A stretch of DNA of 64,000 bases from Arsukibacterium sp. (GCF_018402695.1 NZ_JAGYIM010000011.1:186001-250000), one strand, 5' to 3'. Positions 19,240 to 29,151 are shown, numbered from the stretch's first letter. The notes: generated by a model not told the origin, from the sequence alone. Made by a program: numbers and translations.

Positions 19240-19825
19240 GTTTAACGTTGTTGGTATCAGGGATAAGCTTTAGCAGCTCGCGTTCAATGGCAAACACATG
19301 CTCATCCTTTTCATTCATATCCCGCAGCGCCTGTGCTAATTTCAGTAAGTATTCGCTATTGGGGCCACTGGGGCCCTCACTTTGGGCAATGTGGGCGGCG
19401 ATTGCCTGGTCACTGGCGGGGCCCAGATAGGCCTCATTATCGGCGCTGGCTAAATACACTAAGCCTTCAGTCTGGCCTGGCTCGTCCAGCCAGTGCAAAT
19501 CGGTAAATACCCGCAAGTAACCGTTTTTTTCGCGGTGATCTAAATGCTCAAAGGTGTCAGGCGTTACCTGATACGCCATACCAGCACAACGCTCGCCCGG
19601 CGCCTCTATCAGCGTTAGCACCCGACCAGGTGCCTCCGGCGTGCCGCGATGATCATGCGAGCCCTGCCAAAAGCGGCGCTGCCAGCCATATATACAGGCA
19701 GGCTTACGATTGAGAAAAGGAAAGTCAGCTTTGTAAATCAGCGAGCCATAACCAAACAGCCATAACGACTCCAGATGGTCCAACGGCTGGCGCTGTTTGT
19801 TCAGGTTAATGGTGTTGTGTGACAT
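19223..19825 (-). CDS. ChaC-like gamma-glutamylcyclotransferase
   Basis: Predicted cytoplasmic enzyme that releases 5-oxoproline from gamma-glutamyl peptides, probably glutathione (ChaC family). Visible marks are the substrate-loop motif L-W-L-F-G-Y-G-S-L-I (about 21-30), the F-W-Q-G-S-H-D-H-R-G-T-P-E-A-P-G-R segment, and the catalytic glutamate in L-D-H-R-E-K-N-G-Y. Length 200 aa suits the prokaryotic ChaC group. GGAG lies 5 bases before the start. It is convergent with the preceding gene and stands alone on its strand. Confidence 0.88.
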   Translation of the reverse strand: MSHNTINLNKQRQPLDHLESLWLFGYGSLIYKADFPFLNRKPACIYGWQRRFWQGSHDHRGTPEAPGRVLTLIEAPGERCAGMAYQVTPDTFEHLDHREKNGYLRVFTDLHWLDEPGQTEGLVYLASADNEAYLGPASDQAIAAHIAQSEGPSGPNSEYLLKLAQALRDMNEKDEHVFAIERELLKLIPDTNNVKLISER

Positions 19826-20153
19826 AAGGCTCCACTTAGCTAAATTAAGCTAAAAATGCATTTGGGTATTAACCAGCATGGTAGCAATATTATGTATGTG
19901 AATGCAGGCTAAGCGGCTTAAATATATTTTGGCACTGTGCTGCCTTTAAACTTCTAAAATTTATCGACTTGCTAAATCGGTCGTGGTAGCTTGTTTGTAC
20001 CAATAAAAGAACTTATCGTTATAGAGATGTTATGGATTTGACTTCGGTTGGTTTTAAAAGCATTTGTAATCACACTAAGGGCTTTCGCTGAACTGCCAAA
20101 ACATAAATACATAGTGTTTAACTTAAATAAGAAATAATGTTCAGGAACAGCTG
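19826..20153 (+). other. AT-rich intergenic region without a recognisable gene
   Basis: This 328-base gap between two divergent genes holds no credible ORF. It contains the inverted repeat TTAGCT-N6-AGCTAA (19836-19853) just upstream of the ChaC-like gene on the minus strand, and several AT-rich hexamers that could be promoters, none convincing. The sequence is markedly more AT-rich than the flanks. Confidence 0.6.
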
Positions 20154-20807
20154 ATGAAAAAAATTCTACTGATAGTCGCAGTATTTTCAGGTGTACTAAC
20201 AGGATTTTTATTTATCAATAAAGAGCCTGAGAATGCGAGCGCTTCTGTTGCTGCGCCAGGCGCAGTAGAAAAAACAAGCGGACATATTGCTGACTCTGCA
20301 GTAAGGCAGGGCGCACCTGCTGATAGTAATATTACGGACAATAATGCTGGGCGTCAGGTGCAAGAGAGCTCTGCAAACGACAATCAAATTGTCAATAATC
20401 AGACGTTTGATAGCCAGCGGTTTAACTCGCTGCTGTTTTCAGATGACTTTATGACAGAAACACCCAATTATATTACTGCTAACCAGACAAATGAGAGTGT
20501 TGAAAACCAGCTCTATCTTTACCAGACATTTTACGATTCACTTCGAAATACACCTGAATTTTCAAATTTATCACTGGAGCTGGCTGAGTGTGATATCGAT
20601 CTTTGCATTGTGTCTCTGGCGGGTGTAGAGCAGCTCAGCAAAGATGAGATTTCACAATTAGAAGATGAGTTACTGTTTAACAAGCAAGGATTGTCTAAAG
20701 TAGCAGTGAATGGAGGCGGTGGTACTTATGGCATGGTTGAAAAAGACGGTTATAGCTATTTTCGGATTGTTTATATTACAAACTCAAGGTTTGTAGGAGT
20801 CAATTAG
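20154..20807 (+). CDS. Uncharacterised exported protein with C-x4-C core
   Basis: Not recognised; 217 aa. A signal peptide or anchor covers about 4-22 (ILLIVAVFSGVLTGFLFI). An Ala/Ser/Asn-rich disordered stretch follows (about 25-85). The C-terminal half has L-L-F-S-D-D-F and later A-E-C-D-I-D-L-C-I-V-S-L-A-G, a C-x4-C pair entering a strand. The same arrangement (anchor, linker, L-L-x-S-D-x-F, C-x4-C) occurs in the protein at 16422-17123, so the two look like distant homologues. It stands alone downstream of a long AT-rich gap, with AGGAACAG before the start. A periplasmic location is likely; the function is unknown. Confidence 0.75.
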   Translation: MKKILLIVAVFSGVLTGFLFINKEPENASASVAAPGAVEKTSGHIADSAVRQGAPADSNITDNNAGRQVQESSANDNQIVNNQTFDSQRFNSLLFSDDFMTETPNYITANQTNESVENQLYLYQTFYDSLRNTPEFSNLSLELAECDIDLCIVSLAGVEQLSKDEISQLEDELLFNKQGLSKVAVNGGGGTYGMVEKDGYSYFRIVYITNSRFVGVN

Positions 20808-20843
20808 ATATTACGACTTATTAAGATCCGAAAGGCCGTTTAT

Positions 20844-21962
20844 CTATGCCGTTCGCCATTTGCTGGTATTGGGCGCTAATTTATTAAGATGACTTTGGCG
20901 ATACTGATTGGGAGTCGAGCCTGTTATGGCCTTAAACGCTCTGGTAAAGGGGCCTACCGATGCAAAGCCACTTTCTAAACTCACTACTAAAATGGTCCAG
21001 TGTTGTTTGCCTGGATCTGACAATAGTCCGCAGGCATGCTCAATTCGAAGTTTGTTAATGAAATCATTGAAATTTTTCGCGTCTAGCTGCGAGCGAAGTG
21101 TTTTACTAATGCGATACTCTGGTACCTTCAGTTCACGCGCGATGTCGGCCACTTTTAAACTGGCTTGTAAAAATCGCTGCTCGTCCAATAGTAAGGTTTG
21201 AATGACCTTTGCAAATTGCTTTTCTGCGACACTTACCGGTTGGTCTGAATGCTGATTAACAGGTTTTTCTGGCTGCTGTTGAAAATGGCGTTTAACCACC
21301 ATGGCTTGTGGCTCTACTACTGGTTTAAAACGCCAGTAAAGCAATAGTTGAGTGTTAATCAGCACCACTAAGGTAACCAGGCTTATCGACCATTGATGCA
21401 GTGTGGGGTTGTCAGCGAATATGTTGTTCAGAATAGTGCTGATGGCAACGGCTGAAACAATAGTGATTATAAAAAAACGACGCTGTGCTTGTTGTTGCGT
21501 GCTCGCAGCCCGGTAACCTCTAAATCCTTCCCACATCGTCAATACAATGATGCAAGAGGATAACAACCCGGTTAAATCACCAAGTAGATTATGGGCAAGT
21601 AGGTTGTCTGGCGTTATACCCAGCGCAGAAGAGACAAACAGATATCCCTGTTTTGCCATAATGAGCATGGCAATCGCCATAGCCATTAGAACATGGGGCA
21701 GGGTTATTGCGCCGGTTGACCTGAATAAACTGCGAGACAGTAACCAATAGGCGTTGCAGGTCGCGCACGTTGCCATACCAATTAGATATTGATAGGCGCC
21801 TATTTGTTCACCCGTTAGCTTTTTTAGGGCAATCATGGCAACCGAGCCACAAAAGACTGCAAAAATCAGGTGTGCTGTTTGTTTTTGTTTAACGAAAATT
21901 TGCGCGATGAGAAAAGCACTCGAGATCACAAGTAAGAACAAATTAACGTTGCTAGTCCACAT
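20844..21962 (-). CDS. AraC-family regulator with N-terminal membrane domain
   Basis: Transcription factor of 372 aa. The first about 215 residues form seven or so hydrophobic helices, a membrane sensor. The C-terminal about 100 residues are an AraC/XylS DNA-binding domain (VADIARELKVPEYRISKTLRS ... LESGFASVGPFTRAFKAITG-S-T-P-N-Q-Y-R). ATG at 21962 is preferred to the GTG at 22040: GGCGGA lies about 8 bases upstream of it, and it begins right before the first helix. Membrane AraC proteins of this type usually sense small lipophilic or envelope signals and control a neighbouring gene. Here that neighbour is the divergent DUF2306 gene, by inference. Confidence 0.88.
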   Translation of the reverse strand: MWTSNVNLFLLVISSAFLIAQIFVKQKQTAHLIFAVFCGSVAMIALKKLTGEQIGAYQYLIGMATCATCNAYWLLSRSLFRSTGAITLPHVLMAMAIAMLIMAKQGYLFVSSALGITPDNLLAHNLLGDLTGLLSSCIIVLTMWEGFRGYRAASTQQQAQRRFFIITIVSAVAISTILNNIFADNPTLHQWSISLVTLVVLINTQLLLYWRFKPVVEPQAMVVKRHFQQQPEKPVNQHSDQPVSVAEKQFAKVIQTLLLDEQRFLQASLKVADIARELKVPEYRISKTLRSQLDAKNFNDFINKLRIEHACGLLSDPGKQHWTILVVSLESGFASVGPFTRAFKAITGSTPNQYRQSHLNKLAPNTSKWRTA

Positions 21963-22144
21963 AACAGGTTCCGCCAGTAAGCAAGGCTTATCATAGTAGC
22001 CTGTGACTGTAGTGCCCTCAAACGAATTTTGTAAGGACACATATCACTACAAATGTGTGCCGAATTTCAAATTCGGTGCGAAAAGCCCAATCAGGCATGC
22101 CACTATTTATTGAGAATCAATGTATTAATAGAGGGTGTTCAAGC

Positions 22145-22987
22145 ATGCTGATGTCACAAACAAAAGTATTCTGGCCCAATCTGTCAGCAGATAAAGTGCT
22201 AAACGGCACGGTAAAAAGTTGGGTTTTTATTGCGCTTTTAGGGCAGTGGCTATTTGCCAGCTATATATTTGTGTTGTATGCCATGCCTGTGTTGGTTGGC
22301 GCGCCTGAGTTGGTGTCAACGCTATCGCCGACAACAGGAATGAAGAAAGACATTGGTGGCGACTTAAACGTGCTGTTTGCCCATATTTTACCTGCCATCA
22401 TCATGGCATTGAGTGGATTATTGCAGTTGTTCCCCGCTATACGCCAACGTTTCCCTGTTTTTCATCGTTGGAATGGTCGACTGTTTTTTGTACTTGGAGT
22501 GGCGGGTGCCTTTACCGGCATGTATTTAACCTGGGTTGCTGGGTTACGTTTAAGTGATATAGGGGCTTTGGGGATAAGCTTAAATGGCATGTTGATCCCT
22601 ATTTTTATAGCACTAGCCTGGTATACCGCCGTTACTAAACGCTTTGCCGCACATCAACGTTTTGCCATTCATAGTTTTATTCTGGTCAATGGCGTGTGGT
22701 TCTTCCGGCTCTATCTGATGGGCTGGTATGTGATCAATCAGGGACCCAATGGTAATACTCAGCATATCGACGGCCCGGCTGATATCGCTATATCTTTTCT
22801 GTGTTATTTAGCGCCGATGCTACTTGCTGAACTGGTGTTTTACGCCAAACGCTCCCGGTACGCCAAAATAAAGTGGTCAGTCACAGCGTTTGCAGCAGCA
22901 GGTTTGGTGTTTACCATTATAGGTGTTGCAGCAACAGGCATGATGATGTGGTGGCCGAGAATAGATGCGGTGTTTGGCGCACTTTAG
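22145..22987 (+). CDS. DUF2306 family membrane protein
   Basis: Predicted inner-membrane protein of 280 aa with about seven helices. DUF2306 marks are F-A-H-I-L-P-A-I-I-M-A-L-S-G-L-L-Q-L, P-V-F-H-R-W-N-G-R-L-F, and H-Q-R-F-A-I-H-S-F. These conserved His-bearing helices suggest a metal or heme site, but no activity is established. ATG 22145 (GAGGG at 22131-22135) is chosen over upstream in-frame starts because the 30 preceding residues are polar, Cys-rich and unlike the family. It is divergent from the membrane AraC regulator, which probably controls it. Confidence 0.82.
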   Translation: MLMSQTKVFWPNLSADKVLNGTVKSWVFIALLGQWLFASYIFVLYAMPVLVGAPELVSTLSPTTGMKKDIGGDLNVLFAHILPAIIMALSGLLQLFPAIRQRFPVFHRWNGRLFFVLGVAGAFTGMYLTWVAGLRLSDIGALGISLNGMLIPIFIALAWYTAVTKRFAAHQRFAIHSFILVNGVWFFRLYLMGWYVINQGPNGNTQHIDGPADIAISFLCYLAPMLLAELVFYAKRSRYAKIKWSVTAFAAAGLVFTIIGVAATGMMMWWPRIDAVFGAL

Positions 22988-23124
22988 TTCTGCAATACGT
23001 TATTAGCGGCGGGTTTAATTGCCGAAAGTACTTCTACTAACTGCCGTAAAACAACCAGGTCAATTGTTGCAAAATAATATACGAGGTGTAAACTTTGGTT
23101 TTATTTTGCGACAAGGGACTGTTT

Positions 23125-23652
23125 ATGGCAACTATTCAATTACTCATTGGCGGTGCAACTCTTTTTCCAAGTACCAGCAATAAAGTACGAAAGAAACAAG
23201 AAATAGCAGGTGCGTCTGTTAAAGATAACAGCGTGACTATCGATCGGGTTTTAGCAGCGCGGATGCGTAATGCTACGATTGATGAAATGAAGAGACTTAA
23301 CAATATATCTGTGCAGGAATTCCGAGTGATGCTGCTTGGTCAGGGCCTCAATCCTAAGAGATTTACTGATCGTCAACTTGAGCGGGCTGCTGAAATTGAA
23401 GCATTAAATTTAAGAAATATTGCGGTTCAATTACTAAAGGCTGATTTTCTTAAATCAGACATGCCCATGATTATTGCCGGAACGCCAAAAGGTGCTTTAG
23501 GTCTGGTTGCCAAAGTTCTGGGGCCTACAACGGTTGCCAGCGGCATGCCCATAGGCATTTCTCTATGGTGGACCTATGACTCGAATTTCAGAATTGAAGC
23601 AATCCATTATTCAGATAAAAATAATCATCAGGTAATTAATCCATGGAGCTAA
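23125..23652 (+). CDS. Uncharacterised protein, first of an overlapping pair
   Basis: I do not recognise this 175-aa protein. ATG 23125 is preferred to the upstream 23095 start because AGGGA at 23113-23117 is well spaced and the ten extra residues (VLFCDKGLF) look non-coding. The middle (about 45-110) is predicted helical with many charged residues (D-E-M-K-R-L-N-N-I-S-V-Q-E-F-R-V-M-L). A small, glycine-rich stretch follows (about 120-150), then a Trp-containing end (I-S-L-W-W-T-Y-D-S-N-F-R-I-E-A-I-H). No clear signal peptide. The stop overlaps the next start by 10 bases, so both genes are probably translated together. Codon use includes more AGA/ATA than the flanks. Confidence 0.65.
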   Translation: MATIQLLIGGATLFPSTSNKVRKKQEIAGASVKDNSVTIDRVLAARMRNATIDEMKRLNNISVQEFRVMLLGQGLNPKRFTDRQLERAAEIEALNLRNIAVQLLKADFLKSDMPMIIAGTPKGALGLVAKVLGPTTVASGMPIGISLWWTYDSNFRIEAIHYSDKNNHQVINPWS

Positions 23653-24191
23653 TTAAAAGTATTGCCTTTTTAGGGTTGTTAGTTGGCGCTGCAGCTTGTC
23701 AGGCTAAAAGCCAGAATTACATGGACTGCGAATGGAACATTCCAGCTGGCTTTAGTAAAAAAGCTGAGCTTCATTATCGCAATAGCGTTGATGAGGACGA
23801 CTTGGAGAACTGGGTACCAGCGTCAATTATGTTTACCTCTTATACTGGCCCGGAGCGAGAATATTTCAGCAACCTTAGCAAAAGCGGCGATAGTGAAGTG
23901 TTGTTATTGGAGCATACCTCGCAGCCTGGTGATAAATATAAATATGTCTCGTCATTTATCCGCCAGGAAAGTTTTGGTATGCCCTTCACAGTAGCAGAGC
24001 TTAATATTATTAAAGACGACAAAATGCTGTCTATGTCAGGTCTTACCAAAGCCGACGCTATAACCATGACCAGCGGTTGCGCGGAGTTTTCTAAAGTAGA
24101 GCAACACTACGATGTACTGCAGCAAATAGAACATGGTTTCTCGGACTTTTTAAAAAGTGAACATGGTATGCAGGTTCTTGTACCTGAATAA
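23643..24191 (+). CDS. Uncharacterised secreted protein or lipoprotein, second of pair
   Basis: Not recognised; 182 aa. The N-terminus is a signal peptide (ELIKSIAFLGLLVGAAAC) ending in A-A-A-C-Q. This could be a weak lipobox (Cys19) or an ordinary signal-peptidase I site. The mature part is beta-rich (W-V-P-A-S-I-M-F-T-S-Y-T-G-P; K-Y-V-S-S-F-I-R-Q-E-S-F-G-M-P-F) with two further cysteines (about 29 and 141) that could form a disulfide. The gene overlaps the preceding unknown gene by 10 bases. Exported location is likely; the role is unknown. Confidence 0.65.
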   Translation: MELIKSIAFLGLLVGAAACQAKSQNYMDCEWNIPAGFSKKAELHYRNSVDEDDLENWVPASIMFTSYTGPEREYFSNLSKSGDSEVLLLEHTSQPGDKYKYVSSFIRQESFGMPFTVAELNIIKDDKMLSMSGLTKADAITMTSGCAEFSKVEQHYDVLQQIEHGFSDFLKSEHGMQVLVPE

Positions 24192-24228
24192 TTCTTTAAG
24201 ATAAACGCCCAACCAGGTTTATTGAATA

Positions 24229-24489
24229 ATGCCCGCACAATCGGTAGTTAGTGCTAAGCATCTAACAGGACATATTCTGGACATCACGTTTAGTGATGGC
24301 CATAACTCAGTAGTCGATTTTGCGCCCTTTATCTTCTCTGTTGGTCATCCGGATTATGAGCAGTATAAAAAGCTGGATAACTTTCTGGCTTACAAGTTAG
24401 ATGATGGCAACCTCAATTGGGATGATTACACCATGATTTTTCCGGTTGAAGATCTATACCACAATCGTCTTATCAAACGCCCGGCATAA
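24229..24489 (+). CDS. DUF2442 domain protein
   Basis: Small 86-aa protein matching DUF2442: H-I-L-D-I-T-F-S-D-G-H, V-D-F-A-P-F-I, H-P-D-Y-E-Q-Y-K and the end N-W-D-D-Y-T-M-I-F-P-V-E-D-L-Y. DUF2442 proteins are often found beside DUF4160 proteins and have been proposed as toxin-antitoxin-like partners. No DUF4160 gene is seen here, so this copy is an orphan. It starts 37 bases after the preceding gene, and its stop is embedded in a hairpin. Confidence 0.85.
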   Translation: MPAQSVVSAKHLTGHILDITFSDGHNSVVDFAPFIFSVGHPDYEQYKKLDNFLAYKLDDGNLNWDDYTMIFPVEDLYHNRLIKRPA

Positions 24490-24497
24490 CGGGCGTT
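24476..24497 (+). terminator. Hairpin overlapping the DUF2442 stop codon
   Basis: Perfect 8-bp stem AACGCCCG (24476-24483) / CGGGCGTT (24490-24497) with loop GCATAA that contains the stop codon. No long U-run follows. It probably ends or stabilises the transcript before the convergent xseA. Confidence 0.55.
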
Positions 24498-24553
24498 CTA
24501 GAATTCAATGAATTGAGGCCAGCTCAAAATTAATCTGTACCCTTTAATCAGAT

Positions 24554-25894
24554 TCACCTACCTTCTGAAACTTCACTAACCACCGCACTAAAACTCCCTT
24601 CGGCCAACTGGGTCGTAACACTATCACCTGCTTTTAAATCTTTGATACTGGTTAGCACCTGTTGCTGTGCGTTAAAGCTGATGCTGTAGCCGCGCGCTAA
24701 GGTTGCCAGTGGGCTTACAGTGTTTAGCTGGTTGCTTAAACGGCCGAGGGTTTGTTGCTGCTGCTTAAGTTGCAGGCCGATGCCGCGTTGCAGCCGTTGT
24801 TGTAGTTGCTGCAGTTGCTCGTGCTTTTGCTTAATGGCTTTAGCTGGTGATAAATGCTGCAGGCTTTGCTGCAAATACTGCTGCTGGCGTTTGGCATTGG
24901 CCAGTTGCTGCGTAATGGTGCGGTTTAAGCGCAGTTGCAGCTCGTCTAAGCGTTGTTGCTGTTGTTGTAAGCGCCGTTTCGGGTGCAGCGCTAACAGGCG
25001 TTGCTCCAGCTGTTTTAAATCTGGTTTCAGCCGGTTCAGCTGGCTGCGCTGCGCTTGCACCAGCGCGCTTTGTAAGCGGCGCAGCCGTTCCAGTAAATGA
25101 CTTTGATCGGGCGATACCAGCTCGGCAGCGGCCGAGGGAGTCGGGGCACGCACGTCGGCGACAAAGTCGGTCAGGGCAAAATCTATCTCATGGCCCACGG
25201 CACTGACAATCGGAATAGGACAGGCGGCCACGGCGCGGGCCAACTGCTCGTCGTTAAAACACCATAAATCTTCCAGCGAACCGCCGCCGCGGCCAATAAT
25301 AAGTACATCCACTTCGTTACGGCGAATGGCGGTGCTGAGCATCTGCCTGAGCTGGCCAGCGGCCTGTTCGCCCTGCACTAAGCAGGGGTAAATAATTACT
25401 TCAATACCCGGTGCGCGGCGCTGCAGCACGCTGACAATATCGCGAATGGCCGCGCCCGTTGGTGAGGTAATTACCCCCACCCGGTTAATATGGGCGGGCA
25501 GCGGCTGTTTACGTGTTTCATCAAACAGGCCCTCGGCCTGCAAGCGGTTTTTTAACTGCTCGTACTGCTGTTTTAACATGCCGTCGCCGGCCGGTTCAAT
25601 CATTTCCGCTAACAGCTGATACTCGCCACGCGGCTCGTACACACTAATGCGCGCCCGGATTAACACCTGCTGGCCATTTTGTGGTTTTACTGAGGCATGG
25701 CGATTCGCCTGCTTAAACATCGCCACTTTTACCTGGGCGGCCTGATCTTTTAATGAGAAATACCAATGCCCCGATGCCGCCTGCACGAAATTAGACACTT
25801 CGCCCACCAGCCACAGCCGCTGAAACTGCAGCTCCAGAATAAGCCTGACTTCGCTGTTTAAACGGGAAACGGTATAAATATCGGGGTTTTGCAT
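24554..25894 (-). CDS. xseA: Exodeoxyribonuclease VII large subunit
   Basis: Large subunit of the single-strand-specific exonuclease VII (XseA4-6/XseB multimer) that degrades ssDNA in repair and recombination. N-terminal OB fold: Y-T-V-S-R-L-N-S-E-V-R and L-W-L-V-G-E-V-S-N-F. Catalytic domain: G-V-I-T-S-P-T-G-A-A-I-R-D-I, I-I-G-R-G-G-G-S-L-E-D-L-W and P-I-V-S-A-V-G-H-E-I-D. A long Gln/Leu/Arg coiled coil (about 265-390) is followed by the C-terminal segment L-A-R-G-Y-S-I. Length 446 aa is normal. It is divergent from guaB, the common gammaproteobacterial arrangement. Confidence 0.97.
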   Translation of the reverse strand: MQNPDIYTVSRLNSEVRLILELQFQRLWLVGEVSNFVQAASGHWYFSLKDQAAQVKVAMFKQANRHASVKPQNGQQVLIRARISVYEPRGEYQLLAEMIEPAGDGMLKQQYEQLKNRLQAEGLFDETRKQPLPAHINRVGVITSPTGAAIRDIVSVLQRRAPGIEVIIYPCLVQGEQAAGQLRQMLSTAIRRNEVDVLIIGRGGGSLEDLWCFNDEQLARAVAACPIPIVSAVGHEIDFALTDFVADVRAPTPSAAAELVSPDQSHLLERLRRLQSALVQAQRSQLNRLKPDLKQLEQRLLALHPKRRLQQQQQRLDELQLRLNRTITQQLANAKRQQQYLQQSLQHLSPAKAIKQKHEQLQQLQQRLQRGIGLQLKQQQQTLGRLSNQLNTVSPLATLARGYSISFNAQQQVLTSIKDLKAGDSVTTQLAEGSFSAVVSEVSEGR

Positions 25895-25968
25895 TAGTGG
25901 CCCAGGGTTAGCTGTTCTGGGGCTAGTTTACGCCAAGGCCTGCTGTTAACACAAAAAGAAAAAACCGA

Positions 25969-25997
25969 TTGTTCTATCACCAACAATCCTTTAAAAT
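25969..25997 (+). promoter_or_regulatory. Putative guaB promoter with inverted repeat
   Basis: TTGTTC (25969-25974) and TAAAAT (25992-25997) are separated by 17 bases, about 50 bases upstream of guaB. A perfect inverted repeat GATTGTT-N8-AACAATC (25967-25988) covers the -35 and spacer and could be an operator. It does not look like a classic PurR box. Confidence 0.6.
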
Positions 25998-25999
25998 AG

Positions 26000-27517
<1,518 letters not shown>

Positions 27518-27535
27518 CAACATTCGGTTTTCGCA

Positions 27536-27563
27536 GCGGGCTTAGCCCGCCGCCTTATTTTTC
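27536..27563 (+). terminator. Intercistronic hairpin between guaB and guaA
   Basis: Six-bp GC stem GCGGGC (27536-27541) / GCCCGC (27545-27550) with loop TTA, followed by CGCCTTATTTTT. It resembles a leaky intrinsic terminator that could lower guaA transcription relative to guaB. Confidence 0.5.
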
Positions 27564-27573
27564 AAAGGTTGTT

Positions 27574-29151
27574 ATGAGCAAGAACATTCACCACCATCGT
27601 ATTTTAATTCTGGACTTTGGTTCGCAGTACACTCAGCTTATTGCCCGGCGGGTCCGCGAAATTGGCGTATATTGTGAATTATGGGCCTGGGATGTCAGCG
27701 ACGAGCAAATTCGTGAATTTAACCCCACCGGTATTATCTTGTCAGGTGGCCCGGAAAGCGTACCAAACCCGGACTCGCCACGGGCACCGGAATACGTCTT
27801 TAACGCCGGTGTGCCGGTGCTGGGCATTTGTTATGGCATGCAAACCATGGCCGAGCAACTGGGCGGTAAAGTGCAGGGTTCTGACTTACGCGAGTTTGGT
27901 TATGCTCAGGTAGAAGTGATAGCCGCCAACGACTTTTTTGCCAAAATTGAAGATCATATCGGTGGTAACGGCAATGCGTTACTGGATGTCTGGATGAGCC
28001 ATGGTGATAAAGTGATGACTATCCCGCCAGGCTTTGTCACCTGTGCCCAGACCGCAACTTGCCCGCATGCCGGCATGGTCGATGAAGCCCGCCAGTTCTA
28101 CGGCGTGCAATTTCACCCGGAAGTGACCCACACCCGCCAGGGCCTACGGATGCTGGAGCATTTCGTAGTGAACATTTGTGGTTGCGATAAACTATGGACC
28201 CCGGCCACCATTATTGAAGATGCGGTGGCCCGCTTAAAACAGCAAATTGGTGATGATCGGGTTATTCTCGGTTTATCCGGCGGCGTCGACAGCTCGGTTA
28301 CCGCCATGTTGCTGCACCGCGCAATTGGTACTAACCTGACCTGCGTGTTTGTCGATAACGGCTTGCTGCGTTTAAACGAAGGCAAGCAGGTAATGGATAT
28401 GTTTGGTGACCATTTTGGCCTGAACATTATTAAAATTGACGCTGAGCAGCGCTTTTTAGATGCCTTAGCCGGTGAAAATGAGCCGGAAGCCAAGCGCAAA
28501 ATTATCGGCCGGGTATTTGTTGAAGTGTTCGATGAAGAGTCGCAAAAGCTGGAGAACGCCAAGTGGCTGGCCCAGGGCACGATTTATCCTGACGTGATTG
28601 AATCTGCTGGCTCGGCTACCGGTAAAGCGCATGTAATTAAATCGCATCATAACGTGGGTGGCTTGCCGGCCCATATGAAACTGGGGTTGGTTGAGCCGCT
28701 ACGCGAGTTGTTTAAAGACGAAGTACGTAAAGTGGGCCTGGAGCTGGGCCTGCCATACGACATGCTGTATCGCCACCCGTTCCCGGGGCCAGGTTTAGGC
28801 GTGCGGGTACTGGGCGAAATTAAAAAAGAGTACTGTGATTTATTGCGCCGTGCCGACGCCATCTTTATTGAAGAGCTGCACAAGGCTGATTTATACAACA
28901 AAGTCAGCCAGGCCTTTGCGGTATTCCTGCCAGTGAAATCCGTTGGTGTAATGGGTGATGCCCGTAAATACGACTGGGTTATTTCACTGCGCGCAGTAGA
29001 AACCATCGACTTTATGACTGCACACTGGGCGCACTTGCCGTATGACATGCTGGGTAAAGTGTCGAACCGGATCATTAATGAAATAAATGGGATCTCCCGC
29101 GTGGTATATGATATTAGCGGCAAGCCACCAGCCACAATAGAATGGGAATAA
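27574..29151 (+). CDS. guaA: GMP synthase (glutamine-hydrolysing)
   Basis: Converts XMP to GMP with ATP and glutamine. The N-terminal class I glutamine amidotransferase domain shows nucleophile Cys86 in G-I-C-Y-G-M-Q and the His/Glu pair in V-Q-F-H-P-E-V-T-H. The ATP-pyrophosphatase domain has P-loop [10 protein letters not shown] (about 235-245). The dimerisation domain contains F-P-G-P-G-L-G-V-R and ends P-P-A-T-I-E-W-E, as in other GMP synthases. Length 525 aa is normal. It lies directly downstream of guaB. Confidence 0.98.
   Translation: MSKNIHHHRILILDFGSQYTQLIARRVREIGVYCELWAWDVSDEQIREFNPTGIILSGGPESVPNPDSPRAPEYVFNAGVPVLGICYGMQTMAEQLGGKVQGSDLREFGYAQVEVIAANDFFAKIEDHIGGNGNALLDVWMSHGDKVMTIPPGFVTCAQTATCPHAGMVDEARQFYGVQFHPEVTHTRQGLRMLEHFVVNICGCDKLWTPATIIEDAVARLKQQIGDDRVILGLSGGVDSSVTAMLLHRAIGTNLTCVFVDNGLLRLNEGKQVMDMFGDHFGLNIIKIDAEQRFLDALAGENEPEAKRKIIGRVFVEVFDEESQKLENAKWLAQGTIYPDVIESAGSATGKAHVIKSHHNVGGLPAHMKLGLVEPLRELFKDEVRKVGLELGLPYDMLYRHPFPGPGLGVRVLGEIKKEYCDLLRRADAIFIEELHKADLYNKVSQAFAVFLPVKSVGVMGDARKYDWVISLRAVETIDFMTAHWAHLPYDMLGKVSNRIINEINGISRVVYDISGKPPATIEWE

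Noticed and set aside
23125-24489. Toxin-antitoxin or anti-phage module
   Set aside because: The small overlapping genes and a DUF2442 neighbour are suggestive, but no toxin motif, nuclease signature or known defence domain is visible, so the genes are reported only as uncharacterised.
28113-29135. Minus-strand frames of 155 and 162 codons
   Set aside because: Both are antisense to guaA, which is complete and conserved; they show no start signals or domains.
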